Source: Arthrobacter zhangbolii
GTDB lineage: Bacteria > Actinomycetota > Actinomycetes > Actinomycetales > Micrococcaceae
Length of the DNA stretch: 64,000 bases
Direction: 5' to 3'
NCBI RefSeq assembly: GCF_022869865.1
Contig: NZ_CP094984.1
Coordinates: 868,001 to 932,000 of the forward strand
Positions 17,037 through 25,830 of this stretch are shown piece by piece. Position numbers and translations under genes: made by a program. Under the pieces are notes generated by a model. It did no database searches. It saw only the letters and a list, made by a program, of their open reading frames with translations, and was not told the origin of the DNA. The first letter of the stretch is position 1, and the number at the start of each line of letters is the position of its first letter.

Positions 17037-17950
17037 GCAGCACTGCAGTCCCGGCCGCCGAGAAACCCCGCGCCGCCGCACCCGCACGGCGCGAGCAACG
17101 CGCTGCTGCACCGAGGGCACGGCAGCGGCGTCCGCTGACCCTGGGACGGGTGCTGACCTACCTGGCGCTTTCGCTTGGTGCGGTTATTGTTCTCTTCCCG
17201 GTTTACTTTGGCTTTGTCGGCGCGTTTATGGGGCCGGCGGACATCAACGCCTACCCGGCGTCGCTCTGGCCCTTTAACGGTTTCCGGGCCGAGAACTTTG
17301 CCGGTGCGCTGAACACCATTCCGCTGGGCCGGCAGTACGTGAACTCGGTGGTGATGGCAGGACTGATCACTCTGGGCCAGCTGGTCACCTCCCTGCTCGC
17401 CGCCTACGCCCTGGTGTTCCTGAAAGTACGCTGGCGGTTCTTCTGGTTTGCCCTGTTTATGTGCAGCATGATGGTGCCGTCCGAGGCCATCATCATTCCG
17501 AACTACCTGACCATGTCCAATGCCGGACTGATCAATACGGTTCCTGCCCTGGTGCTGCCGTTCCTGGCCCACGGATTCGGCATCTTCCTGCTGCGGCAGG
17601 CTTTTATGTCCTTTCCGGTGGAACTCTGGGAAGCCTCCCGGATTGACGGCGCCGGCCACATGCGCTTCCTGCGTTCCGTACTGGTGCCGCTTTCCAAGCC
17701 CACATTGGCTGCCCTGGGAATCTGGTCCTTCCTCTCTGCCTGGAACATGTACTTCTGGCCGCTGCTGGTCACCCAGACTCCGGAAATGCAGACCATCCAG
17801 ATCGGCATCACCCAGCTGCGGTCCGCGGACAACTTCAACGCGGGGCTGGTGCTGGCAGGAACGGTCCTGGCCATCATTCCCACCCTCATCCTGGTCATCT
17901 TCGGACAGCGCTTTATTGTCCGCGGCCTCACTGCCGGCTCGATCAAGTAA
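17033..17950 (+). CDS. ABC transporter permease, UgpE-like
   Basis: This 305-residue partner permease has a long Ala/Arg/Pro-rich cytoplasmic N-terminus (about 1-38) and six membrane segments. Its EAA loop is WEASRIDGAGHMRFLRSVLVPLSKP near 201-225. The ATG overlaps the UgpA-like stop by four bases. It is followed 68 bases later by the binding protein. The tail FIVRGLTAGSIK is typical of the UgpE/MalG side of the CUT1 family. Glycerol-3-phosphate is the family reference substrate, but a sugar is equally possible. Confidence 0.87.
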   Translation: MSSTAVPAAEKPRAAAPARREQRAAAPRARQRRPLTLGRVLTYLALSLGAVIVLFPVYFGFVGAFMGPADINAYPASLWPFNGFRAENFAGALNTIPLGRQYVNSVVMAGLITLGQLVTSLLAAYALVFLKVRWRFFWFALFMCSMMVPSEAIIIPNYLTMSNAGLINTVPALVLPFLAHGFGIFLLRQAFMSFPVELWEASRIDGAGHMRFLRSVLVPLSKPTLAALGIWSFLSAWNMYFWPLLVTQTPEMQTIQIGITQLRSADNFNAGLVLAGTVLAIIPTLILVIFGQRFIVRGLTAGSIK

Positions 17951-18018
17951 CCGCGGCAACCAATCACTCAGCATCCTCCGGCGGGCCACCCCGCCGGCCA
18001 AACCTTGAAGGGAATTCA

Positions 18019-19410
18019 ATGCGAACCACACCACGAGCACTTCGCCTTCCGCTGCTGGCAGGCGCCGCCGCTCTCGCCCTGGCACTGTCCGCCTGCGGCG
18101 GCGGAAGCGAGGGGGCGGCCGGCGAAGCGCCTGCCGCTGACGCCCTGGAACAGGCGGAAGGGGTAACCGAGGTCAATTTCTGGCACTCCATGGACGGCAC
18201 CAACGGTGAAACCCTGGACAAGCTGATCGCAGAGTTCAACGCTGCCAACGAGGGCAAGGTTGAAGTCAAAAGCGTCTACCAAGGTGATTACGACACCACC
18301 ATCACCAAGTACAAGGCTGCGGTGCAGTCCAACAGCACGCCCAGCATGGTGCAGATCTATGACATCGGCACCCAGTTCATGATTGATTCCGGCGCCGTAC
18401 TGCCCACGCAGGCGTTTATTGACCGGGATGAATATGACGTCTCGGACCTGCAGCCCAATATTGCCGGCTACTACACCATCGATGACGAGCTGTGGTCCAT
18501 GCCGTTCAACACCTCCATGCCGGTGCTCTACTACAACAAGACCCTCTTCGAAGCAGCAGGCCTGGACCCGGAGACGGCGCCGGCAACGCTGGATGAAGTC
18601 GGGGATGCAGCCAATAAGCTGTCCAAGGTCAACGGCGGCCCCGCCGAGTTCGGCTTCAACGCCGCCATTTACGGCTGGCTGCTGGAGCAGGAAATTGCTG
18701 CCAACGGCGAGCTTTACTGCGGCCCGGACAACGGCCGGTCAGGCGAGCGGGCCGGCGAATACACGTTCAACAATGACACCGCCGTCCAGTTTGTCGACTG
18801 GTGGAAGGAACTGGTGGATACCGGGGTAGCCGGCAACACCGGCCGGGTCACCGCAGACGCGCAGAATGCCTTCAAGAGCGGCACCATCGGCATCACGCTG
18901 GAATCCACAGGCGCCCTGGGCGGTATGCAGAAGGCAGCCGACGAACAGGGCTTTGAGCTCGGCGTGGGCTTCTACCCGAAGATCGAGCAGAACGATTCGG
19001 GCCCCATCATCGGCGGAGCGTCGCTCTGGGTCTCCGACGAGGGTCACTCGGAAGCGGAGAAGCAGGCTTCCTGGGAGTTCATGCAGTTCCTCGCGCAGCC
19101 GGAAAGCCAGGCAACCTGGCACACCGGCACCGGCTACTTCCCGATCTCCAAGGCTGCGCTGGACGAGCCGAAGGATGTGGAATGGCGCGAGCAGCACCCG
19201 CAGTTCAACGTGGCCGTGGACCAGCTGGAAGCCACCGAGCTGACGTCGGCCACCCAGGGCTGCTCTGCCGGCACCATGCCGCAGGCACGGGAGGCAGCAG
19301 AGAACGCCCTCGAAGGTGCACTGCTTGGCGGGGACAGCAAGTCCGAGCTCACGGATTCGGTGACCGAGCTGAAGGTTGAAGTGGAGAACTACAACAACTC
19401 GGTGAAGTAA
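18019..19410 (+). CDS. UgpB-like solute-binding lipoprotein
   Basis: The 463-residue lipoprotein has a signal peptide ending in LSAC (lipidated Cys26). The mature protein begins VNFWHSMDGTNGETLDKLIAEFN, close to UgpB, and contains GGASLWV and the TGYFPIS block near the C-terminus that marks UgpB-type binding proteins. It would bind glycerol-3-phosphate, a glycerophosphodiester or a related sugar and deliver it to the two permeases upstream. The presence of a GDPD enzyme gene at 8801 makes a glycerophosphodiester link attractive but unproven. No ATPase gene follows; the operon ends at a strong hairpin. Confidence 0.87.
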   Translation: MRTTPRALRLPLLAGAAALALALSACGGGSEGAAGEAPAADALEQAEGVTEVNFWHSMDGTNGETLDKLIAEFNAANEGKVEVKSVYQGDYDTTITKYKAAVQSNSTPSMVQIYDIGTQFMIDSGAVLPTQAFIDRDEYDVSDLQPNIAGYYTIDDELWSMPFNTSMPVLYYNKTLFEAAGLDPETAPATLDEVGDAANKLSKVNGGPAEFGFNAAIYGWLLEQEIAANGELYCGPDNGRSGERAGEYTFNNDTAVQFVDWWKELVDTGVAGNTGRVTADAQNAFKSGTIGITLESTGALGGMQKAADEQGFELGVGFYPKIEQNDSGPIIGGASLWVSDEGHSEAEKQASWEFMQFLAQPESQATWHTGTGYFPISKAALDEPKDVEWREQHPQFNVAVDQLEATELTSATQGCSAGTMPQAREAAENALEGALLGGDSKSELTDSVTELKVEVENYNNSVK

Positions 19411-19441
19411 CTTATCCAGGCCGGACGCCCCCGGCCGGAGT

Positions 19442-19484
19442 CAGCAGGACCCGCGGCACAGACATTGTGCCGCGGGTCCTGCTG
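19442..19484 (+). terminator. Long perfect hairpin after the UgpB-like gene
   Basis: A perfect 19-base stem pairs 19442-19460 with 19466-19484 around the loop GACAT (arm core GGACCCGCGGCAC). It begins 31 bases after the binding-protein stop. No T-run follows, so it is either a U-less terminator or an mRNA 3'-end stabiliser. Confidence 0.75.
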
Positions 19485-19560
19485 CGTTGGCGGGATTCGC
19501 ATCCACCGACGGCATCCTGACATACTGTTGGTAAATCTCTGCAGAAGGTGGTTCCCGCAT

Positions 19561-20016
19561 ATGACCCCCCGCAAACTCTTCCGCGCACTGGCCTTCGCGG
19601 AGGCGGTGACCTGGACCCTGCTGATCGCAGCCCTGGTATTCAAGTACGGCTTCGACAATGAGAGCTTTACGCCCATTGCCGGCGGCCTGCACGGTTTTGT
19701 CTTCCTGGCCTACGGTGTGGTCACCCTGTTTGTCTGGGCGAACCAGAAGTGGCCGGTACGCACCGGCATCCTGGGCCTGGTCACCACCGTGATCCCGTGG
19801 GCGACCATTCCGTTCGAAAAGTCGGTGGACCGCCGCGGACTGCTGGACGGCGGCTGGCGCATGGCGCCGGGCGGCGAAAAGCCAACCAACACCGTCGACA
19901 AGGTTGCCGCCCTGGTGCTGCGCCGTCCGATAGCCGCCGGCGCCGTGGCGCTGGTGGCCGTGGCCGTGGTCTTCAGCGTCCTGCTGATCCTGGGTCCGCC
20001 CATCCCGAAGGGCTAG
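19561..20016 (+). CDS. DUF3817 membrane protein
   Basis: The ATG at 19561 with AGAAGG about 10-12 bases upstream gives 151 residues. The first 100 residues carry the DUF3817 pattern (LFRALAFAEAVTWTLL, GGLHGFVFLAYGV, IPFEKSVDRRGLL) with about three membrane segments. A fourth hydrophobic segment follows at about 122-145. The function of the family is unknown. The longer frame from 19465 would begin inside the hairpin and is unlikely. It converges with the MFS exporter, whose stop is 26 bases away. Confidence 0.85.
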   Translation: MTPRKLFRALAFAEAVTWTLLIAALVFKYGFDNESFTPIAGGLHGFVFLAYGVVTLFVWANQKWPVRTGILGLVTTVIPWATIPFEKSVDRRGLLDGGWRMAPGGEKPTNTVDKVAALVLRRPIAAGAVALVAVAVVFSVLLILGPPIPKG

Positions 20017-20042
20017 CTGAGGCCCGGCGCCGGGGGAAGTCC

Positions 20043-21365
20043 TCAGACGGCTCCGGGCTTCGTTCCCTGCCGCAGCCGGCGCCGTCCGGGCCGGTTGGAG
20101 GCGTCGCCGCGGTACGCCGTCGTCGCCGTGGCCAGGATCAGGACGATCAGTGCCGCGCAGCCGATAATCACTGAGACCATCGCCATCGCGCCGCCGCCCA
20201 AAAGGCCTACCAGCGGGCTGATGAGTCCGGCCAGCCCCACCTGCAGGGCACCGATCATGGCGGCGGCACTGCCGGCCATGTGGCCGTAGTCGGCCAGGGC
20301 CAGCACCGAGGAGTTCGCGGCAATAAAGCCGTGCATGGCCAGTACCAGCCACAGGCCGGCGGTCAGGCCCGCCACGCCGCCAAGGCCGGTCACCAGAATG
20401 ACCGGCAGCAGCACCGCCAGGCCCAGCAGCACAATCACGGCAACCCGCAGAATGCCCATGGGGGAGTACCTGCCCACCAGCCAGGCGTTGAGCTGGGCGG
20501 AGATCACCATGCCGACGCCGTTGATGGCGAACACCAGCGCGTACTGCGCGGGGCTGAGCCCGTACTCGTCCTGGAAAACAAAGGGCGATCCCACCACGTA
20601 ACTCATGATCACCGCCATGCCCAGGCCGGGAATGACGGCCAGTGCGAGGAACCTGCGGTCCCGGAACAGGACCCGGAAGCCGCTGAACGTGCTGGCTCCT
20701 GCCTTGGTCCTGCGCCGTTCCGGCGGCAGGGTCTCGGGCATCCACCGGAGCACAATCGCCCCGAGGACGACGCCGATCAATGCCAGCGCGAGGAACACCG
20801 CCCGCCAGTTCCACAGGCCGGACACCGCCTGGCCGATGGACGGTGCCAGCAGCGGGGCTAGCCCGATTATCAGCATCAGCCGCGACAGCATGGCCGCGGC
20901 GGTGGAACCGGTGAACCGGTCGCGGACCACGGCCAGCGCCACCACGCCGGCGGCGGCGTTAAAGAAGCCCTGCAGCAGCCGGAGGACAATCAGGGCGCCG
21001 ATGTTCGGGGCCAGGAAACAGGCCAGGGAAACAAGAACGTGCAGGGCGATGCCGATGATCAGCGGCAGCCTGCGGCCGAACCGGTCCGAGAACGGTCCGA
21101 TCACCAGCTGTCCCACTGCGGCCCCGAGCAGCGTCCCGGACAGGGTGAACTGCGCTGCGGCGGCACTGGTATGCAGGTCCTCCGCCACCTGGGGCAGTGC
21201 CGGCAGGTACATGTCCGTGGTGACTGCCGGCAGCGCGGCCAGGGCGCCGAGCATCAGGATGTACTTGATGCTGGTGCGGCCGCCCGTGCGTGCGGGCCGG
21301 GCGGAGGCGTCGGCTCCAGATGAAGTGGAGCCGGGCGGTACGGTTTCGGGCGGTGTTTCGCTCAC
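20043..21365 (-). CDS. Bcr/CflA-family MFS drug exporter
   Basis: The 440-residue protein has a short Ser/Thr/Pro-rich cytoplasmic start and twelve membrane segments from about residue 34. The LPALPQVAEDL segment near 55, the QLVIGPFSDRFGRRLPL motif A near 86-102 and the WNWRAVF block near 185 are typical of the DHA1 Bcr/CflA subgroup, which exports bicyclomycin, sulfonamide or chloramphenicol-like compounds by proton antiport. The actual substrate is unknown. It is downstream of, and co-directional with, the SDR gene (39-base gap). Confidence 0.88.
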   Translation of the reverse strand: MSETPPETVPPGSTSSGADASARPARTGGRTSIKYILMLGALAALPAVTTDMYLPALPQVAEDLHTSAAAAQFTLSGTLLGAAVGQLVIGPFSDRFGRRLPLIIGIALHVLVSLACFLAPNIGALIVLRLLQGFFNAAAGVVALAVVRDRFTGSTAAAMLSRLMLIIGLAPLLAPSIGQAVSGLWNWRAVFLALALIGVVLGAIVLRWMPETLPPERRRTKAGASTFSGFRVLFRDRRFLALAVIPGLGMAVIMSYVVGSPFVFQDEYGLSPAQYALVFAINGVGMVISAQLNAWLVGRYSPMGILRVAVIVLLGLAVLLPVILVTGLGGVAGLTAGLWLVLAMHGFIAANSSVLALADYGHMAGSAAAMIGALQVGLAGLISPLVGLLGGGAMAMVSVIIGCAALIVLILATATTAYRGDASNRPGRRRLRQGTKPGAV

Positions 21366-21404
21366 TCGGCACTCCTGGTGCGGTTACTGTCGGAACGGAA
21401 AAAG

Positions 21405-22259
21405 CTATGGATGCCGGACTCCGGTGCCGGCCAGGACGGCCCGGTACCCTTCGCGGAACGTGGGGTAGGCGAACTCGAATCCGGTGCCGAGCAGTCTCCG
21501 GTTGCTGATCCGGCGGTTGCCGCCGCGGCTGCTTCCGGAGTCGGACGGGGCGGGAAGCTCCGTACGGAGTTCGGCGGCCAGGAACTGCAGTACATCGGCC
21601 AGTTCCACCGGCTCCTCATCTACTCCAACATAGAGCGGGTCCGGATGTGAAACCTGTGTGCTCAGATGCACTATGGCGGCGGCTGCATCATCCCGGTGAA
21701 TACGGTTGGTCAGCCGGGTCCCAGCGGGGACGACGGCGGTGCCTGCGGACACGGTATCGATCAGGCGGGTGCGTCCGGGTCCGTAGATGCCGGCCAGGCG
21801 CAGCACCACGGCATCGGGGCGGCGGTCGTGGAGGAGCCGCTCGGCTTCCAGGATCACTTCACCGGTCACCGAGGCAGGATCCGGCGGGGTGTGCTCATCC
21901 ACCTCGCCGCCGTCGGCGTCGCCGTAGACCGCGGTGGAGGAGACAAACAGGATGCGCCGGGGCCGGACGCCGTCGCGCTCCAGGGCGTCCAGCACGTTGG
22001 CGGTCCCGTCCACATAGGCGGCCCGGTAGGCCGCTTCGCTGCGTTCGCCGGCGGCCACGGCAATCACCACTACGTCGGTGCCCGCGGGAATCCGGGGCAG
22101 TTCGCCCGTCCTGCCGGTCAGGTCCGCGGCCTGGCCGGTAATGGGAGCGGGGAGGTTTTCCGGGGAGCGCCGCCAGCCGAGCACGGAAAAGCCGGCTGCG
22201 GCGAACCGCAGGCCTGCTTCCGTACCCAGATCGCCACATCCGGCGATCAGGACTCTCAC
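21405..22259 (-). CDS. NAD-dependent epimerase/dehydratase family (SDR) protein
   Basis: The GTG at 22259, four bases after the upstream stop, gives 284 residues starting VRVLIAGCGDLGTEAG, a normal Rossmann GxGxxG motif. SSTAVYGD near residue 105 supplies the catalytic Ser and the Tyr of a YeeZ/extended-SDR-like protein, and RLAGIYGPGR follows. The substrate is unknown. The longer frame to 22301 would overlap the preceding gene and adds a proline-rich stretch unlike the family. It is probably co-transcribed with the DJ-1/PfpI gene. Confidence 0.8.
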   Translation of the reverse strand: MRVLIAGCGDLGTEAGLRFAAAGFSVLGWRRSPENLPAPITGQAADLTGRTGELPRIPAGTDVVVIAVAAGERSEAAYRAAYVDGTANVLDALERDGVRPRRILFVSSTAVYGDADGGEVDEHTPPDPASVTGEVILEAERLLHDRRPDAVVLRLAGIYGPGRTRLIDTVSAGTAVVPAGTRLTNRIHRDDAAAAIVHLSTQVSHPDPLYVGVDEEPVELADVLQFLAAELRTELPAPSDSGSSRGGNRRISNRRLLGTGFEFAYPTFREGYRAVLAGTGVRHP

Positions 22260-22263
22260 GTAG

Positions 22264-22965
22264 TTACTCGGCCAGAGCGGAGATGACGGCCTTGGCCACA
22301 TCTTCGCTGGACTGGGGATTCTGGCCGGAGATCAGGTTGCGGTCGCGGACCACGTAACTGGTCCAGGCCGGTCCGGTCTCCACTTCGGCGCCCTTGTTCC
22401 GCAGGACTTCCTCCACGAACCAGGGGGTGTTCTCCCCCGTGCCGCCGTTGAGTTCTTCCTCGTCGGTGAAGACGGTGACCTTGCGGCCGGCGAAGACAAA
22501 GTCGCCGTTGTCGGTCTCGGCGCTGAGCAGGCCGGCCGGGCCGTGGCAGAACGGGGCAATGATCTTGCCGGCGGCGTCGGCCTCGGTGAGGATCCGGCCC
22601 AGGTCCTTGTCGAAGGCGAGGTCACTCATAGGTCCGTGCCCGCCCGGCATGACCACGGCGTCGTACTCGGTCAGGTCCGCGTCAGCGAGCACCAGCGGGT
22701 TGGACAGCTCGGCGTCGATAAACGCAACGTACTGGGTGAAGGCTGCGGCCTTTTCGGCGCTGCCGGCGGACTCGGGGGCCAGGGATACCTGGTCCACGGT
22801 GGGCTTGGCGCCGCCCGGGGTGGCGATGCGGACGGTGTGCCCGGCTTCGCGCAGGACGCGGTGGGACTCGACGAGTTCCTCGGCCCAGTAGCCGGTGGGA
22901 TGCTCGCTGCCGTCCCGCATGGTGAGGGAATCGGCGGCGGATACGACCATCAGAATGTTAGCCAT
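22264..22965 (-). CDS. DJ-1/PfpI-family protein (class I glutamine-amidotransferase-like)
   Basis: The 233-residue protein has the nucleophile elbow APFCHGPAGLL with Cys140-His141, the MPGGHGPMSDL motif at 106-116 and the Glu at about 30. This matches the Hsp31-like group that detoxifies methylglyoxal as a glutathione-independent glyoxalase or acts as a deglycase. It lies between an aldo-keto reductase and an SDR gene on the same strand, which suggests a small carbonyl-stress group. GGAGAC-type Shine-Dalgarno bases precede the ATG. Confidence 0.87.
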   Translation of the reverse strand: MANILMVVSAADSLTMRDGSEHPTGYWAEELVESHRVLREAGHTVRIATPGGAKPTVDQVSLAPESAGSAEKAAAFTQYVAFIDAELSNPLVLADADLTEYDAVVMPGGHGPMSDLAFDKDLGRILTEADAAGKIIAPFCHGPAGLLSAETDNGDFVFAGRKVTVFTDEEELNGGTGENTPWFVEEVLRNKGAEVETGPAWTSYVVRDRNLISGQNPQSSEDVAKAVISALAE

Positions 22966-23013
22966 GTGTTGTGTCTCCTTGGTGCTGTGGAAAAAAGATA
23001 AGAGGCGGGAAGG

Positions 23014-23907
23014 TTACTTGGCGTCCGCGGCTGCGGCGGCACCGGCGGCGTCGAGCTCCGCGAAGGTGGCGTCGTCGAGGGAGATGTTCGCCGCTCCCAG
23101 GTTGTCTTCGAGGTGGGCTATGGAGCCCGTGCCCGGAATCGGCATCATGACCGGCGAGCGGCGCAGCAACCAGGCCAGGGCTACCTGCGATGTGCTGGCA
23201 CCCAGGCGCTTGGCCGCTTCATCCACGGGGCCGCCCTGCTTCGCCAGTTCGCCGGCGGAAATCGGTGCCCACGGAATGAAGCCGATGCCGTTGTCCTCGG
23301 AGTACTTCAGTACGTCCTCGGAGGAACGGTCGGTGAGGTTGTAGCGGTTCTGCACCGTGGAAACGGTGAAGAACTTCGCGGCAGCCTCCAGGTCTTCAAC
23401 GGAGACCTGGGACAGGCCGAGGGCCTTGACCTTGCCCTCCTGCTGCAGGTCGCGCAGTACGGCGAACTGCTCGTCGCGGTCCACCTTGGGGTCGATGCGG
23501 TGCAGCTGCAGCAGGTCCAGGGAGTCCACCTTCAGCTTGCGCAGCGACAGTTCGGTCTGCTGGCGCAGGTACTCCGGGCGGCCCACCGGCACCCAGACAT
23601 CCGGTCCGGTGCGGACAAAGCCGACCTTGGTGGCGATGCGCACGCCGTCCGGGTAGGGGTAGAGCGCTTCGGCGATGATCTCTTCGCTGATGTTCGGGCC
23701 GTAGGAATCGGCGGTGTCGATGAAGTCGACGCCCAGCTCGACGGCGCGGCGGACCACGTCAACGGCGGTGCCGCGGCTTTCGGGCTCGCCCCAGACACCG
23801 GGTCCCACAATCCGCATGGCGCCGAAGCCCAGGCGGTGTACGGTGCCGAGGTCCAAGAGGTCGATGGTGGGGGACAGGGCGGGTGAAGTATCCGTCGTAT
23901 CAGTCAT
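23014..23907 (-). CDS. Aldo/keto reductase
   Basis: From MTDTTDTS at 23907 the protein has 297 residues. It has the (alpha/beta)8 aldo-keto reductase pattern: GFGAMRIVGPGVWG, the DTADSYGPNISEEI block with catalytic Asp and Tyr, the ATKVGF lysine strand and LLQLHRIDP with the catalytic His. It would reduce aldehydes or ketones with NADPH. The open frame continues upstream to 24018, but that part has no family similarity. It is 48 bases upstream of the DJ-1/PfpI gene, in the same direction. Confidence 0.88.
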   Translation of the reverse strand: MTDTTDTSPALSPTIDLLDLGTVHRLGFGAMRIVGPGVWGEPESRGTAVDVVRRAVELGVDFIDTADSYGPNISEEIIAEALYPYPDGVRIATKVGFVRTGPDVWVPVGRPEYLRQQTELSLRKLKVDSLDLLQLHRIDPKVDRDEQFAVLRDLQQEGKVKALGLSQVSVEDLEAAAKFFTVSTVQNRYNLTDRSSEDVLKYSEDNGIGFIPWAPISAGELAKQGGPVDEAAKRLGASTSQVALAWLLRRSPVMMPIPGTGSIAHLEDNLGAANISLDDATFAELDAAGAAAAADAK

Positions 23908-23998
23908 GTAAGCGCCAACGTGCCGTGCAGCCGGCTTATTCCTCAGCAGGCTTACAAGCACCGCGGGGGATACCCTTGCAGCGAGGGGGAATTGCCGC

Positions 23999-24805
23999 GT
24001 GAGTGCAACGAAGTGCAACGTCGAACGGAATCTGCGTGCCGGAATGGTGCTGCTGCCGGCAGGAATGTGCGTCCTGTACTTCGGGCAGGCCCTGGCCGAA
24101 GCATTGGCCTTCTTCCTGCTGGGGGCAATCTACGGCGCCCTTCTGTATCGGGTGGTCAACCTGTCGCAGCGGGCCTTTATGGTCATGGGAGCCCCTGCAT
24201 TCCTGCTCATCCTGGGAAGCCTGATACTGCTTCGGCAGGACGTGGGAATCCCTGCGGCGGGTCCGTGGATTTTGGGCTTCATTGCCGGTGGCATCACGGG
24301 CGGATATGTCTGGCTTGGCCCGCGGGCCGGAGCGGAGTTCCGCCGGAAAAACCCGCGCCGCCGCAATGCAGAGGGCAGCTATCCGGGAGGCTGGCAGCCG
24401 GCGGCCGTCAATGCCGTGAGCGCTCTGCTGCTGCTGGGGCTGGGGACTGCCCTCTTCCTGCTCGCATCGCCCACGATCGAGGTGGGTGCGTGCCTGGTCG
24501 GCGGGGTCCTTGCGGGGTGCGCGCTGATGCGTTGGCCAAAGACCCCGGAGCAGAGGTTCCTGGCGTCGCTTGCCCTGCCGGTACTGTTCCTCGTGTTGCT
24601 CCTGGCTGGTCAGACCGTTTTTGGGCTGGTATTTGGTTTCGGAGTGTCGGCCGGTGTCCTCATCGGCGGGCGGTTCTGGACCGGTCCCCGGTTCGGTGAG
24701 CCGCGACCGCCCATGAGCGGCCAGGGACCGCGGCGGCGGAAGAAACGGCGTCCCAAGCCCCGGCCCGAGGCCGCGAAGAAGGCCGGGAAGACGGCTGCGC
24801 GGTAA
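23999..24805 (+). CDS. Polytopic membrane protein of unknown function
   Basis: The 268-residue protein starts at a GTG with a GAGGGGG site 9 bases upstream. About seven hydrophobic segments are visible (roughly 12-34, 36-52, 57-75, 86-103, 138-156, 160-177 and 192-222). The C-terminal 45 residues are strongly basic and Pro-rich (PRRRKKRRPKPRP), probably cytoplasmic and possibly nucleic-acid or phospholipid binding. I do not recognise the family. An overlapping frame (23920-24699) encodes a low-complexity shadow and was rejected. It diverges from the aldo-keto reductase. Confidence 0.7.
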   Translation: MSATKCNVERNLRAGMVLLPAGMCVLYFGQALAEALAFFLLGAIYGALLYRVVNLSQRAFMVMGAPAFLLILGSLILLRQDVGIPAAGPWILGFIAGGITGGYVWLGPRAGAEFRRKNPRRRNAEGSYPGGWQPAAVNAVSALLLLGLGTALFLLASPTIEVGACLVGGVLAGCALMRWPKTPEQRFLASLALPVLFLVLLLAGQTVFGLVFGFGVSAGVLIGGRFWTGPRFGEPRPPMSGQGPRRRKKRRPKPRPEAAKKAGKTAAR

Positions 24806-24881
24806 TCCGCTCTGCCGCCAAGGACATGCCTTGTCCGCAAAGGGGGTTCCGGGGCTGTTCGGGCCGGTCTAGCGTGGCGCC

Positions 24882-25271
24882 ATGGACTGGAGAATCGAAC
24901 TTGTACCGGTGCCGGTGTCCGACGTCGACGCCTCCAAAAACTTCTACGTGGACCAGGTGGGCTTCACCGCCGATTTTGACGAACGGGTGGATGAGAGCCT
25001 GCGGTTTGTGCAGCTGACTCCGCCGGGATCAGCCTGCTCGGTGGTGATTGGCCCGGGCACCACGGACATGGTGCCGGGGACCCAGCGGATCCAGGTGGTG
25101 GTGCCCAGTGCGGCCGAGGCGCGGCAGCACCTGGTGGATCACGGGGTGGCCGCCAGCGAGATTACCCCGCTGGATTGGGGAACCTTCGTGTATTTCAGTG
25201 ACCTGGACGGCAACCAGTGGTCGCTGCAGGAGCTCCCCGCGATTCCGCCCACGCTGCCGTCGGAGTCCTAG
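24882..25271 (+). CDS. VOC-family glyoxalase-like protein
   Basis: The 129-residue protein has one VOC domain: MDWRIELVPVPVSDVDASKNFYVDQVGF, the LTPPGSACSVVIG strand pair and FSDLDGNQWSLQEL at the end, which supplies the usual C-terminal Glu ligand. The substrate is unknown. The sequence TAGCGT lies 7 bases before the ATG and no ribosome-binding site is visible, so a leaderless transcript is possible. It stands apart from its neighbours functionally. Confidence 0.8.
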   Translation: MDWRIELVPVPVSDVDASKNFYVDQVGFTADFDERVDESLRFVQLTPPGSACSVVIGPGTTDMVPGTQRIQVVVPSAAEARQHLVDHGVAASEITPLDWGTFVYFSDLDGNQWSLQELPAIPPTLPSES

Positions 25272-25298
25272 CGGCCGTCTGCCGGGCGCCGCTTCTTC

Positions 25299-25658
25299 CT
25301 AAAGCTCCGCCGCCACGGCGTTCAGCACCTCGGTCAGATCGGCCTTGCCCTGGCCGTAGTCAAAGATGGTGGTGGCCAGCTGGGGTGTGCTGGTGGCGAG
25401 GACCCGCGTGGTCCCGGCGTCGATCGGCTCGAAGCTCAGGACAATGTCCTCGCCGAAGCTCTTCCACGTGGTCCCCGCCGTGAGTTCCGCCCGTTCCATC
25501 CAGATTCCGGTAACGGTCATCCGCGGAAGCCTGTAGGAAGCGCGTTCGACGGCGGCGGGCAGTTCGGCCACCGGCGCCTGGACCACCAGCTCGCCACGGG
25601 CACGGGCCCGTTTCGAGGTGACGTTGAGACTGATTGTTTTGGTGTTCCCCATAGTCAT
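25299..25658 (-). CDS. Conserved hypothetical protein
   Basis: The 119-residue soluble protein is predicted to be mostly beta with a C-terminal helix (KADLTEVLNAVAAEL). It has no signal peptide, membrane segment or catalytic motif I can identify. The beta-rich layout with RVLATSTPQLATTIFDYG hints at an SRPBCC-like fold, but this is a guess. Two ATGs (25658 and 25652) are possible; TATTCT lies about 10 bases upstream, so the transcript may be leaderless. It converges with the VOC gene. Confidence 0.6.
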   Translation of the reverse strand: MTMGNTKTISLNVTSKRARARGELVVQAPVAELPAAVERASYRLPRMTVTGIWMERAELTAGTTWKSFGEDIVLSFEPIDAGTTRVLATSTPQLATTIFDYGQGKADLTEVLNAVAAEL

Positions 25659-25830
25659 GCATCAGAGAATAGCGCAGGCCGCAGGCACCCGCAGCGGAGG
25701 CTGAAACTACCTGCTTGCCGGCTCAGGCATACCAATGACGGGGAGTATGTTTGAAGATGGTCAGACAATGCGGGGCCGCCGTCAGGCCGGCCCCGCAACA
25801 GGCCGTTGACAGTACGCCGAAGGGCAACCA

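Noticed and set aside
20023-20034. CCCGGCGCCGGG palindrome between the DUF3817 gene and the MFS exporter
   Set aside because: It has no loop and no T-run, so it cannot form a useful terminator hairpin; likely a GC-rich chance palindrome.
19441-20814. Minus-strand frame of 457 codons over the hairpin, DUF3817 gene and part of the MFS gene
   Set aside because: It crosses a strong hairpin and lies in another frame of the MFS gene; the product is low-complexity.
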